From Streptomyces sp. NBC_00258 (GTDB taxonomy: Bacteria > Actinomycetota > Actinomycetes > Streptomycetales > Streptomycetaceae): a DNA stretch of 64,000 nt. How positions within the stretch are numbered: the first letter of the stretch is position 1; each line of letters begins with the position of its first letter. Shown piece after piece: positions 23,670 through 32,193 of the stretch. The notes beneath the pieces are model-generated. The model saw only the letters and a list, made by a program, of their open reading frames with translations. It was not told where the DNA came from and searched no databases. Position numbers and translations under genes: made by a program. The stretch spans positions 62,001-126,000 of the forward strand of contig NZ_CP108081.1 in NCBI RefSeq assembly GCF_036182465.1, in the 5' to 3' direction.

Positions 23670-26083
23670 GGCGCCTGCTGGGCAGAGTGGCCGGACGGTG
23701 GACAGGGCAGGACAGCGTGCACGGCGGTCCCCCCGCCATGCCGGATACGCACGGTGCACCGGCCGCCCAGTTCCTCGGCACGTTCGCGCATCGACCGCAG
23801 CCCGAAGCCGGGACCACGGTCATCGATGACGACCGGCAATCCGACGCCGTCATCGACCACCTCAAGCTGCAGCAGAAGCGCTTCCCCATCGAAGGTCGAC
23901 AGCCTGAGCGGACCGGACGGCGCGGCGAAGCCGATGCGGACCAGGCAGTGGGAGGCGTGCGCATGGCGGATGCAGTTGGCCATTGCCTCCACCGCGATGT
24001 GGTAGGCGGCGACTTCGACGGCGGCCGGCAACCCGGTGGTCCCGGCAGGGCCGACCACCTCCCAGTGCGGAGTGCCGGCCGTATCCGCCGCCAGGTCGTG
24101 CATCCTGAGCCGGATCGCCTCCATGAGACCGAGGGAGTCCAGCGCCGGGGGGCGCAAGCCTTCCACCAGAAGGCGCAGATCATGGGCGGTGGTGCGCATG
24201 CCTGCCGCGCTCTCGAGCAGCAGGCGGTGAGCGCTGTCGAAACGATCCGGGTCGACCCGCGGCAGGACCGGCATGTCCTCGCCATCAGCAGGCGTCGGCG
24301 AGGAGGTGATGTGACTGCGCCAGCTGTCGAGCAGGGCGAGGGCTGCCTCGGTCTTGAGTGACAGTCCGGAGAGGGTGGGGCTGAGCCCGTCATGAAGATC
24401 CCGGCGCAGCCTCCGACGTTCGTCCTCACGGGTGGCGACGGCGGCGGTGCGTGAGCGCAGCACCTCTTCATGGAGGGCCACCGCCTGCATGGCGGGGCCG
24501 AGCTGCGCGGCCACCTCCCCCAAGAGGGCCAGATCGGACGCGGACAACGGCTCGTCGACCTCGCGGGCGGAGACGGTCAGGCGGCCGACGGCCCGGCCGT
24601 GGTGGTACATCAATTGGCTGTAGCGGGCACCGACCGGGGCCCCCGAGTGCTCGGCCGTGCGAAAGCCGCCGGGCGCGGTCGGATCCGTGAACTCGACGGC
24701 TGCGTAGGGCAGTCGCAGAGCCTGGGTGACGGCTACCACCACATGCGGCAGCGCCTGTTGGGGAGAGGGAATCTGCGCCAGGGCCCGCCCCAGCGCCCGC
24801 AGTGTCTCGGCGGGCTGCTCCCGTCCGCCGAACAAACGCTGGGCGGCACGGCGGCGGATCGCCTCGCGCACCGGCAGGGCAATCACCGCAACCGACACTG
24901 CCGCGGCAGCCGCCACCGTGGTGTCGGACGCCGCCGTGGTCGCCGCCGCTACGGTGACCGACAGGTAGCAGCCGAACAGCACGGCCGCCAAAGCGGTGTA
25001 GCCCAGGGCTCGGCTGATGACCCGCTCGATGGCGTACAGGTGGTAGCGCAGTATCGCGACGGTGATGCCGACCAGGATGGGCAGGCCGGCCAGGCCCACC
25101 CACCGGATGGTCGTGGGCCGGTAACCGACGACGATGTCGGGCACGAGCCAGAGCGCGAACAGGCCGAGTCCGGACAGCAGCCCGCCACCGAGCACCCAGC
25201 GCAGGGGACGACGGTGTCGGGGCACGGCCCGGCGGTACACCTGGAGCGAGAAAAGCCCGGCAGCGATCCAGCAGGCCACGGTGACGGTTTCCTGACCCGC
25301 GTGGATCCACCCGATCGCCGGCATCCCCGAAGGGCCCAGGACCAGTACGCCCCCGGTCCATCCTGCGAGCAGCAGCAACGGCCCGCCATAGGCGGCAGCG
25401 CTCAGCCACCGATAACTGCCCGGCCGGTGGGCTCGCAACGGGACCAGAGCAAGCGCCACCATGGCTCCCCAGGCGAGTGACCCGCCGCCCAGAGTGGCAA
25501 TGTGATACAGCCAGAACAACGCACTGCCCGTCGCCGCATCCAGCGCTGTCATCCCGACCGCCGGTCCAGCGGCCAGCCAGGCGAACATGCCGGCGAAACC
25601 GAGCAGCAAAGGGGTGCCCGTGGGGGCAGCCGGGCGGCGGGCACGCAACCACAGGGCCAGCACACCGAGGATGCTCAGGTAGAGCAACGGGCCGGAAAAG
25701 GTGACCAGCTGCCTGCCCAAGGGCGGTCGGGCTAAGGCCACTTCCACCTCCATCGGCGCCCCGTCCCGTAACAGCTCATAGCGCAGCACAGCACCGGAAC
25801 GCAAGGTCTGATCCGGTACCGAGCCCACGCCCTCGGCCAGGGAATATCCCTCGATCGCGATGACTACATCATCGTTCCTGACCTGCTTCGCATGGGAAAA
25901 CCACTGCCCCACCACGAGCCTCGCAGGCAGCCAATCAGCACGCGAATAACGCACATCGGTACCGTCACAGGGCGTATCCAAACGGAGTGCAAAACCCCAA
26001 CAGCCCAAGGCGACAAGGGCTCCTGCCAGCACCGTGGCGAATGGAACCCGGACAGGCAGTGCCGAATCCCTCAGCGCCCGCAT
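23666..26083 (-). CDS. Membrane sensor histidine kinase (NarL/ComP type)
   Basis: Large sensor kinase (805 aa). A first membrane helix (~15-32) and an extracytoplasmic ~90-residue loop with a PDZ-like stretch (DDVVIAIEGYSLAEG) come first. Around eight further hydrophobic helices (~125-400) and a cytoplasmic GAF-like region (~440-570) follow. The HisKA_3 dimerisation domain has phospho-acceptor His in RRDLHDGLSP (~597), and the HATPase domain (~690-800) has N box EAMANCIRHAHA and G box GPGFGLRSMRERAEEL. The layout resembles Bacillus ComP, a peptide-pheromone sensor, so an extracellular peptide signal is conceivable but unproven. Confidence 0.9.
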   Translation of the reverse strand: MRALRDSALPVRVPFATVLAGALVALGCWGFALRLDTPCDGTDVRYSRADWLPARLVVGQWFSHAKQVRNDDVVIAIEGYSLAEGVGSVPDQTLRSGAVLRYELLRDGAPMEVEVALARPPLGRQLVTFSGPLLYLSILGVLALWLRARRPAAPTGTPLLLGFAGMFAWLAAGPAVGMTALDAATGSALFWLYHIATLGGGSLAWGAMVALALVPLRAHRPGSYRWLSAAAYGGPLLLLAGWTGGVLVLGPSGMPAIGWIHAGQETVTVACWIAAGLFSLQVYRRAVPRHRRPLRWVLGGGLLSGLGLFALWLVPDIVVGYRPTTIRWVGLAGLPILVGITVAILRYHLYAIERVISRALGYTALAAVLFGCYLSVTVAAATTAASDTTVAAAAAVSVAVIALPVREAIRRRAAQRLFGGREQPAETLRALGRALAQIPSPQQALPHVVVAVTQALRLPYAAVEFTDPTAPGGFRTAEHSGAPVGARYSQLMYHHGRAVGRLTVSAREVDEPLSASDLALLGEVAAQLGPAMQAVALHEEVLRSRTAAVATREDERRRLRRDLHDGLSPTLSGLSLKTEAALALLDSWRSHITSSPTPADGEDMPVLPRVDPDRFDSAHRLLLESAAGMRTTAHDLRLLVEGLRPPALDSLGLMEAIRLRMHDLAADTAGTPHWEVVGPAGTTGLPAAVEVAAYHIAVEAMANCIRHAHASHCLVRIGFAAPSGPLRLSTFDGEALLLQLEVVDDGVGLPVVIDDRGPGFGLRSMRERAEELGGRCTVRIRHGGGTAVHAVLPCPPSGHSAQQAP

Positions 26084-26449
26084 CCTTCACATCATGAGGC
26101 ACCCCACCTGCCGCGGCAACAGCCGTACAGCCGCGGCAAAAGGACGCGACAGCAGTATCACGGACGCGAACAGCACCCTGGCCCGCCCGCCCCACGGCGG
26201 GCGTGACTACGCTGAAGAGCCGTGCGGGATCAGCATCTCTCGCAGGTCCTGACACGAGGGCAGCGGGGCCCCGCTGGGCTCCCACGAGCGGGGCTCCGCG
26301 GGAGCGGTGGGACTGTTGTCGGCAGAAGGTTCCGGACCTGACTAATTGTCAGATGTCGGGTCGCTGCGGCGCGTTGAGCCTTGCATTAAACGATGGGTGC
26401 AGCTCGTCTTGAGGGAGGGGCGCGATCAAGCGATGGCATGAGTGCGTCA

Positions 26450-26590
26450 GGGTTCCCTGACTGCTGCGGCCGCCGCAGCCCGCAGTTCGGCTGTGTTCAC
26501 CCCGGGGTCCTCGAGCAGGGCAGTGGTGTGTTCGTTGTGGTCGAGGATCAGTGCGAGCAGGCGGGCAGAGGCGAAAGGGCTTCTTGGTGA
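26450..26590 (-). pseudogene. Clp N-terminal-domain-like fragment
   Basis: Minus strand reads FASARLLALILDHNEHTTAL followed by LEDPGVNTAELRAAAAAAVREP. This has the cadence of the second half of a Clp N domain (LLLALL...ALLxxxGVDxxxLRAAV) and is followed by a stop. No start codon or first half is intact. The assignment rests on pattern alone and is weak. Confidence 0.35.
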
Positions 26591-26721
26591 GGCTTTGCGA
26601 GAGGTGGAGGATCTACTCCACCGCGGGTGCCCAGGGCAGATCCCGAGCGTGGCCGAGCCTTCCTGGCGTGCCGGGTGGCAGCCAGCCGGGCGGCTCAGCA
26701 GGCGTCACTCTGGGGGTGGTT

Positions 26722-26975
26722 CAGAGGGTGTCGGCGATGAAGTCGGTGGCGGCTGGCATATTGTCGGCGCTGACGTGCTCGATGCCGCCTTCGTGTTCGG
26801 CGAACCGCTTGAGTTCTTCGGGCTGTTGACAGCGGTCTCGTACTGGTTGACGGCGTAGGTGCGACAGTACCGCGCGCACCCCGATCGGATAGGTCACGAA
26901 CCACCACCGTCCTGACGAAGCGTCAGCCCAAAGGCTTGAGACGGACACGCTGGCCAGGAAAGTGAAGGAGCGCAA
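26722..26975 (-). pseudogene. Unidentified coding remnant
   Basis: The minus strand carries a protein-like stretch ELKRFAEHEGGIEHVSADNM then PAATDFIADTL-stop, preceded in another frame by RTYAVNQYETAVNSP. The two read well only if joined across a frame change near 26822. I do not recognise the family. Probably the 3' end of a decayed gene. Confidence 0.3.
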
Positions 26976-27119
26976 CCGGGATACTAGGCTCTCGAAGCCG
27001 ACATCCGGGCCTGGATAAGGGCTGGAACGAAGACCCCAAACCGTTCATCTGCAATAGCAGGCCGGATCGCATTTTTGTGCCGCCTCCAGATTCATCATTC
27101 ATCACAGCAAAGGCCATAA

Positions 27120-28424
27120 ATGTCGCGAATAGCTGCCAAACTTCGTTCGCGTATGCCTGAAGCGTCGTCGACAGGTCTCCTCGGGTGGTCCGGCAGCACC
27201 TTTGCCATCGCAGCCGTCATTGCCGTCGCCGTGATCGCCGTACGGCTCTCGATGGTGCACCAGCAGTCCCCCGACTACACCAGGTTCCTGAAGCCCTGGT
27301 ACCAGCACATCTCCGCGAACGGTGGCTTCCACGCCCTCAAGGACCCCGGCTTCTCCGACTACAACGTCCCCTACCTCTACTTCCTGGCGTTGTTGACGCA
27401 CTTGCCGATCTCGCCGCTCGCCGGGATCAAGGCGATCTCAGTCGGATTCGACCTGCTCCTGGCGATTTTTGCGTTCCGGATCACGGCCCTGCGCCATCCT
27501 GGCCGGCCGGGTCTGGCCCTCGCCGCCGGGGGCATCGTCCCGCTCCTGCCGACGGTGACGGCCAACAGCGGCTGGTGGGGCCAGGCTGACTCGATATTCA
27601 CCGCTTTCATCCTCGGAGGGATCTACTTCGTACTGCGCCACCGTCCGTGGTGGGCCTGCACCTTCTTCGGGCTAGCGCTCGCGTTCAAACTGCAGACCGT
27701 CTTCATCTTCCCGTTCCTGTTCGTGCTGCTCCTCACCCGGCGGTTGCCCTCGAAGGCCCTCTTGGCCATTCCCGCCGTCTACCTGGCCCTAGACGTGCCC
27801 GCACTTCTGCTCGGCGCCGACCCGGTGCAGCTCCTGACCATCTACGCGCGACAGACCGGCACCTACCAGTTCCTCACCATGAACGCGCCGTCCGTGTACC
27901 AGTTCGTCACATCGGGCGACCACGCCGACGCCATCCGCTCGGCGGGCATCCTTGGCACCGGGTTCGTTGTGCTCGCGCTGACGGCACTGGTCGTGTTCTC
28001 GCGCGTCGGCCGTGCGTCCATGCGGCTCGGTGGACGCGACAGTGAGATCACTTCGACGCGCATCCTCCTGATGGCCACCGTCTCAGCCGTTCTCGTGCCG
28101 TTCCTGCTGCCGTCGATGCACGAACGCTACTTCTATGTGGCGGATGTGCTGAGCGTGCTCTCGGCGTTCTACCTGCCCAAGCAGCTCTGGCTGCTACCCG
28201 TCGTGGTGCAGATCTCATCGTTCGGCTCGTACCTGCAATACCTCAGATACCAGGAGCTCAACCGCATGCCCGACATGGCGCTCTGCGCCGGCCTCATGGC
28301 TGCGGCAGTCATCTGGCTGCTGGCCGTCACTGTCCTGGAGTTCCGCCGGGGGGACAACTCCCCGGGACCGGCCATCCCCGGACCCGTCGCCGAGCATGTC
28401 CAGCCCCGTACTCCGTTGGCATAG
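27120..28424 (+). CDS. GT-C-like integral membrane glycosyltransferase
   Basis: Multi-spanning membrane protein (434 aa) with ten or more hydrophobic helices beginning at ~residues 27-44. Traits of lipid-linked-sugar (GT-C, mannosyl/glucosyltransferase) enzymes are visible: an acidic first extracytoplasmic loop (HQQSPDYTRFLKPWYQHI), NSGWWGQADSIFTAFIL in the middle and LPSMHERYFYVADVL near residue 330, which recalls ALG6/PMT-type proteins. It probably transfers a sugar from a polyprenyl-phosphate donor outside the membrane. It stands alone, with no cell-wall cluster beside it. The ATG at 27120 is the first start in the frame. Confidence 0.75.
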   Translation: MSRIAAKLRSRMPEASSTGLLGWSGSTFAIAAVIAVAVIAVRLSMVHQQSPDYTRFLKPWYQHISANGGFHALKDPGFSDYNVPYLYFLALLTHLPISPLAGIKAISVGFDLLLAIFAFRITALRHPGRPGLALAAGGIVPLLPTVTANSGWWGQADSIFTAFILGGIYFVLRHRPWWACTFFGLALAFKLQTVFIFPFLFVLLLTRRLPSKALLAIPAVYLALDVPALLLGADPVQLLTIYARQTGTYQFLTMNAPSVYQFVTSGDHADAIRSAGILGTGFVVLALTALVVFSRVGRASMRLGGRDSEITSTRILLMATVSAVLVPFLLPSMHERYFYVADVLSVLSAFYLPKQLWLLPVVVQISSFGSYLQYLRYQELNRMPDMALCAGLMAAAVIWLLAVTVLEFRRGDNSPGPAIPGPVAEHVQPRTPLA

Positions 28425-28497
28425 GCCAACGATCCATCACGCAAGCCGAGAGGGTGGCGGAAGCCAAGCTCGGCGGTATCCCGGTCCGCCACGGCAG

Positions 28498-28625
28498 ATG
28501 GCTGCCGTCGCCAACATCTACCGTGCCGCATCGGCGGTCCGGCGGCACCTGGAGAACTGTGTGCTGCGTGGTGCGGACCTGACCTGGACGGCATTCGTCG
28601 TGCTGTGGGTGGTGTGGATCTGGGC
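28498..28625 (+). pseudogene. MarR-family regulator fragment
   Basis: Plus strand reads VANIYRAASAVRRHLENCVL followed by RGADLTWTAFVVLWVVWIW, the N-terminal helices of a common actinomycete MarR-type regulator. It normally continues into the winged helix, but here the sequence changes abruptly after WIWAHG. A following open stretch (SGPDIFASVSFPSRYRNALE, 28634 onward) is unrelated and unidentified. The rest of 28425-28921 shows no gene, only a short hairpin (CGTTGG/CCAACG) at 28414-28431 after the glycosyltransferase. Confidence 0.65.
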
Positions 28626-28921
28626 GCACGGTGTCCAGCGGGCCGGACATCTTCGCCAGCGTCAGCTTCCCGTCCCGGTACCGGAACGCACTGGAGGTGT
28701 ACTCCGCCGACCTGCGCGACTTCTTGCGGAACTTGAAACGCGGGCACCTGGCCCGCTTCGCAGGAATCCGATTCCTCCCCCGGCTTCACTCAAGGCGAGG
28801 ATTTCCCTGGAGGTTTCCGATGAAGATCTCGCTCCGGCTACCCGGCTCACCCCAGATTGCTGGGAAATGTCAAACTGCCATGAGTCAAGCCGGGTGCGAT
28901 TTCAGGATCTTCTGGGCACTC

Positions 28922-30082
28922 CTAGGCAGCAAGTTGTTGGGGGAAGCCCAGCACGTCAGCGTGGATTGTTCCGCTGGTGGCACCCAGTGGGGCGCCGGGA
29001 CGGTGATTGCGTGAGGCAATGATCTCGGCGAGTACGGAGATCGCCGTCTCATGCACGGTGCGGCTGCCGATGTCGAGTCCGCACGGGGCATGAATGCGGC
29101 TCAGCTGCGCGGAGGAGAGACCGGCCTGCTGGAGGCGGTGGCGGCGGTCGGCTGCGGTCTTCCGGCTGCCGAGGGCACCGATGTAGCCGGCTGAGGTGGC
29201 GAGGGCTGCCGCGAGAGCTGGTTCGTCGAACTTGGGGTCGTGGGTGAACACCAGCACGGCGTCCCGTGGGCCGAGGTCCTGGCCCCGGAGCACGTCCTGC
29301 GGCCACCCGACGACGACCTTCGCGGCGCGGGAGAAGCGGGGCGAGCGGGCGAAGCGCTCGCGGGCGTCGCAGATCGTGACGTCGTAGCCGAGTTCCCGCG
29401 CCAGGGGTGCGAGTGCGGCGGAGAAGTCCACTGCACCGACGATGATCATCCGGGGCGTCGACGCGAAGCTCTGCAGGTGTACGCGCAGGTCCTGGCCCGC
29501 CGTTGTGCCGTCGGTGTCGAAGGTTCGTACGGCAGTGATGCCCTGGTCGAGCAGGCCGTCGAGTTCCCGAAGGACGTTCCGGTCCAGCTGGGTGATTTCG
29601 CCCAGTGTGCCCAGCGGCAGCCCATCGACCAGGGCGAGCTTCGCTCCGGCGTGCGGTCCGTCGAGGAGGGTGGCGACGGCTGCGTGGCGGTGGGCGAGGA
29701 CCGCTTCCAGGACGGCGAGTTCGGTCTGTGCGTCAGCTCCGCGCACTTCGTGGAGGAAGATGTGGACCGTGCCGCCGCACATGAGGCCGACGTCCCCGAG
29801 GTCGTCTTCCGAGACCCCGTAGGTGACGAGCTTCGGCGGCCCTCCCGCGAGGATGAACTCGGCCTCTTCCACGAGGGCCGCTTCCACGCAGCCTCCGGTG
29901 AGGGAGCCCTCGATCGCGCCGCGTTCGTCGATCACCATGCGCGCTCCGGCCGGTATCGGGGCCGAGCCGTCGACGCCGACAAGGAGGGCACTCACCATGC
30001 GTCGCTTCTCTCGCAGCCGCGTGGCGGCGGCGGACAGGGTGGCGAGCGCAGTCTGGGACTCGGTGGACGAAGGGGTCGACAT
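28922..30082 (-). CDS. XdhC/CoxI-family molybdenum-enzyme maturation factor
   Basis: Cytoplasmic accessory protein (386 aa) of the XdhC family, which binds molybdenum cofactor, helps its sulfuration and inserts it into xanthine-dehydrogenase-type enzymes. The N-terminal XdhC_CoxI domain shows ALLVGVDGSAP, GSLTGGCVEAALVEEAE and GLMCGGTVHIFLHEV; the C-terminal Rossmann domain shows IIVGAVDFSAALAPLARELG and VFTHDPKFDEPAL...YIGALGSRK. ATG 30082 overlaps the aquaporin stop (TGATG) and is preceded by AAGGAGG. It surely serves the large Mo hydroxylase fusion encoded upstream in the same orientation. Confidence 0.92.
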   Translation of the reverse strand: MSTPSSTESQTALATLSAAATRLREKRRMVSALLVGVDGSAPIPAGARMVIDERGAIEGSLTGGCVEAALVEEAEFILAGGPPKLVTYGVSEDDLGDVGLMCGGTVHIFLHEVRGADAQTELAVLEAVLAHRHAAVATLLDGPHAGAKLALVDGLPLGTLGEITQLDRNVLRELDGLLDQGITAVRTFDTDGTTAGQDLRVHLQSFASTPRMIIVGAVDFSAALAPLARELGYDVTICDARERFARSPRFSRAAKVVVGWPQDVLRGQDLGPRDAVLVFTHDPKFDEPALAAALATSAGYIGALGSRKTAADRRHRLQQAGLSSAQLSRIHAPCGLDIGSRTVHETAISVLAEIIASRNHRPGAPLGATSGTIHADVLGFPQQLAA

Positions 30083-30924
30083 CACGCAGCCTCCTTGATC
30101 GGAACCGGGCCACTGCTTGCGTCGAGGGCCGACGGACCGGCGGATCCGCATAGCTTGTGGGTGTGAAGACGGCGGTCGGCAATGGCGCGGTGCACCACCG
30201 CTCCGACCGCTCCGCCGATCATGGGAGCGATCAGGTAGACCGCGAGATCGGCGGTCTGTCCCGACCACAGCGCAGGACCGAACTGGCGCGCGGGGTTGGA
30301 ACTTCCGCCGCTCAGCGGGCCGAGGACGACGATGTTCGCGGCCACCAGGAGAGAGACGGCGTACGGGACCATCCCACGGCTGCGCCCGGAAGGCATGGAG
30401 AGGAGAAACCCGACGACCAGGACGATGACCGCGACGCCGCTGGCCTCGGCGAGCGCGACCTCGGACCAGTTCCAGGCGGGTGAGGGCAAGGCCACCCCAT
30501 AGTTGACGGGCGGCAGTCCGCTCGTCCTTCCCCAGACGAGCCGTCCCAGGCCGGTGCCGACGATCGAGCCGGCAAGCTGGGCGATGACGTAGCCCGCCAC
30601 GTCGCGGCCTGGGAAGGCCCGCATAAGCCACAGCGCCAGCGTGACCGCGGGGTTCATGTGTGCCCCCGAACGCCGCCCCCAAGGTGACAAGACCAGGGAG
30701 AACAGGACAATCGCCACAACCAGCGCCGCTACGGATAGTTCGCCGCGCGGTGAGCCCAATTCGGCGATCGCTGGGGCCACGTGCAGAGCCCAGACAGTGG
30801 TGATCACGGTGAATGTCAGCACGGTCGCGAGCGCGAACTCGATCACTGGGGTCGTGAGACTTTCAGGCAGATTCAGTCGGCGCCTCCTCTCCGCTGTCAC
30901 TCCGTTTTCTGTATGCGTCGACAA
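30082..30924 (-). CDS. Aquaporin / glycerol facilitator (MIP family)
   Basis: Six-helix MIP channel (280 aa) with both pore NPA motifs: HMNPAVTLALW (~residue 84) and SSNPARQFGPALW (~208). It would pass water, glycerol or another small neutral solute through the inner membrane. TTG 30924 is preferred because GAGGAGGG lies five bases upstream; an alternative ATG at 31020 overlaps the previous stop (ATGA) but would add a low-complexity, Arg/Pro-rich leader. It sits between a solute-binding protein gene and xdhC, an unusual place for an aquaporin. Its solute may be a substrate or product of the neighbouring oxidoreductases. Confidence 0.85.
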   Translation of the reverse strand: MSTHTENGVTAERRRRLNLPESLTTPVIEFALATVLTFTVITTVWALHVAPAIAELGSPRGELSVAALVVAIVLFSLVLSPWGRRSGAHMNPAVTLALWLMRAFPGRDVAGYVIAQLAGSIVGTGLGRLVWGRTSGLPPVNYGVALPSPAWNWSEVALAEASGVAVIVLVVGFLLSMPSGRSRGMVPYAVSLLVAANIVVLGPLSGGSSNPARQFGPALWSGQTADLAVYLIAPMIGGAVGAVVHRAIADRRLHTHKLCGSAGPSALDASSGPVPIKEAA

Positions 30925-31016
30925 CGTTTCCCTCCTCGTCGGCGAGTCAACGGCAGCCAGCGGCGGAGGTGCGGTCCACCGCTGGAACCGGCGGCCGGCC
31001 CGGTGCCGGCTTTTGC

Positions 31017-32024
31017 TCATGACGTGCCGACGTTGGGCTCCCCGACGACCGGTCCGATCAGGTCCGCGCAGGCGCCACGGGCCTGCTGGACGCGGTCGTC
31101 GTCGAGCATGAACGCGAGGAACTGGTCGGCCAGCGGGTACTCCGCGAGCGGGCGCAGGCCGGTGGGGGCGGGCAGGTCGGCGCGGGGCGACCAGGTGCCC
31201 AGGGTGGCCTGCTGCTCGGCGGCCAGGAACCACGACATGTACAGCTTCGCGGTGCTGGGGTGCGGGCAGTTGTTGAAGATCGCCGCGGTCTGCGGCCAGA
31301 CCGGCATGACGTCCTGCGGCACGTGGACCGCGGTGGGCCTGCCGGCCGCGATGTCCGCCATGGTCAGCGCCACGATGCTGTCCATGGAGACGTCGGCGTC
31401 GCCTGCGGCGATGCGGTCGGCCACGCCCAGGTGGCCGCGGATGAACTGGGCGCCGCTGTGGACGTAGTCGGCGACGAAGTCCCACCCGTAGCGCTCGGCG
31501 AGGGTCGCGTACAGGTACAGGGTGATGTCGTCGTCGTGGGGGTAGGTGGTGATGGCGCGTCCCCGGAAGAGCGGGTCGAGGAAGTCGGTGGCCACGGTGG
31601 GCATGAGGTCATCGGGCACCGTGTCGGTGTTGCGGGTGTAGGCAAGCGCGTGCACGATCAGCCCGTGGTAGGTGCCCTCGGTGTCCTTGAAGGCCGCCGG
31701 GATGTGCTCGGAGCCGTCGGGCTGGTAAGCGGTGAGGACCGAGCGCTGCTTCCAGTGGTAGAAGTCCTGGACGGTCTGGAAGATCGCAAGGTCGACTTCG
31801 AGGTTCTCGGCAGCGATCTGGGCGTCGATCTTCGGGGCCAGGATGTTGGAGAACGTCGCGGTGATGTCGACGGTGATACCGGGGAACGCCTTCTCGAACG
31901 CGGCAGCGGCGCCGGTGTACAGGGTGACGGGGCCGCCGCCGTAGAGCGACAGGGCGCCGCCCTCGCGCAACGCGGCCTGGTAGAGCTGCTCCCACTGGGG
32001 GTTGTCGGTGAGGGTGCTGTTCAC
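31017..32024 (-). CDS. Extracellular solute-binding-family protein without signal peptide
   Basis: Family 1/iron(III)-type binding-protein fold (335 aa): LSLYGGGPVTLYTGAAAAFE, KAFPGITVDITATFSNILAP, then YPHDDDITLYLYATLAERYG and ADISA-like hinge segments. GTG 32024 with AAGGAC upstream starts exactly where homology starts. The predicted N-terminus VNSTLTDNPQWEQLYQAAL is polar, and neither it nor the Pro/Arg-rich sequence upstream resembles a signal peptide or lipobox. No permease or ATPase gene is near. It may be a cytoplasmic binding protein for a small anion or metal, or its signal was lost. Confidence 0.75.
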   Translation of the reverse strand: MNSTLTDNPQWEQLYQAALREGGALSLYGGGPVTLYTGAAAAFEKAFPGITVDITATFSNILAPKIDAQIAAENLEVDLAIFQTVQDFYHWKQRSVLTAYQPDGSEHIPAAFKDTEGTYHGLIVHALAYTRNTDTVPDDLMPTVATDFLDPLFRGRAITTYPHDDDITLYLYATLAERYGWDFVADYVHSGAQFIRGHLGVADRIAAGDADVSMDSIVALTMADIAAGRPTAVHVPQDVMPVWPQTAAIFNNCPHPSTAKLYMSWFLAAEQQATLGTWSPRADLPAPTGLRPLAEYPLADQFLAFMLDDDRVQQARGACADLIGPVVGEPNVGTS

Positions 32025-32193
32025 GTGCTCGTCCTTCGGTTGCGTGACGGCGTCTGCCGTACGGGCTGTCCGGGCATCAGGCGGAGCGCGGCGGGGCGGT
32101 GCCTGGCGGGTGGGGGTGGGCGGTGGGAGCGGGGCCGCAGGGACATGCCGCACCCGGTCCTGCGTGGGCGGCACGGTGCGCCGCCCACGGGCT

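Larger units (their letters stand above)
26084..27119. other. Gap of ~1 kb with gene scraps only
   Basis: Apart from the two minus-strand scraps listed separately (26450-26590 and 26722-26975), I find no supportable gene. The last ~90 bp are AT-richer (CATTTTTGTGCC...TTCATCATTCATC) and probably carry the promoter of the glycosyltransferase gene. Confidence 0.4.

Noticed and set aside
26442..26858. 138-codon plus-strand open frame
   Set aside because: No family resemblance; the minus strand contains better, though broken, coding traces in the same place.
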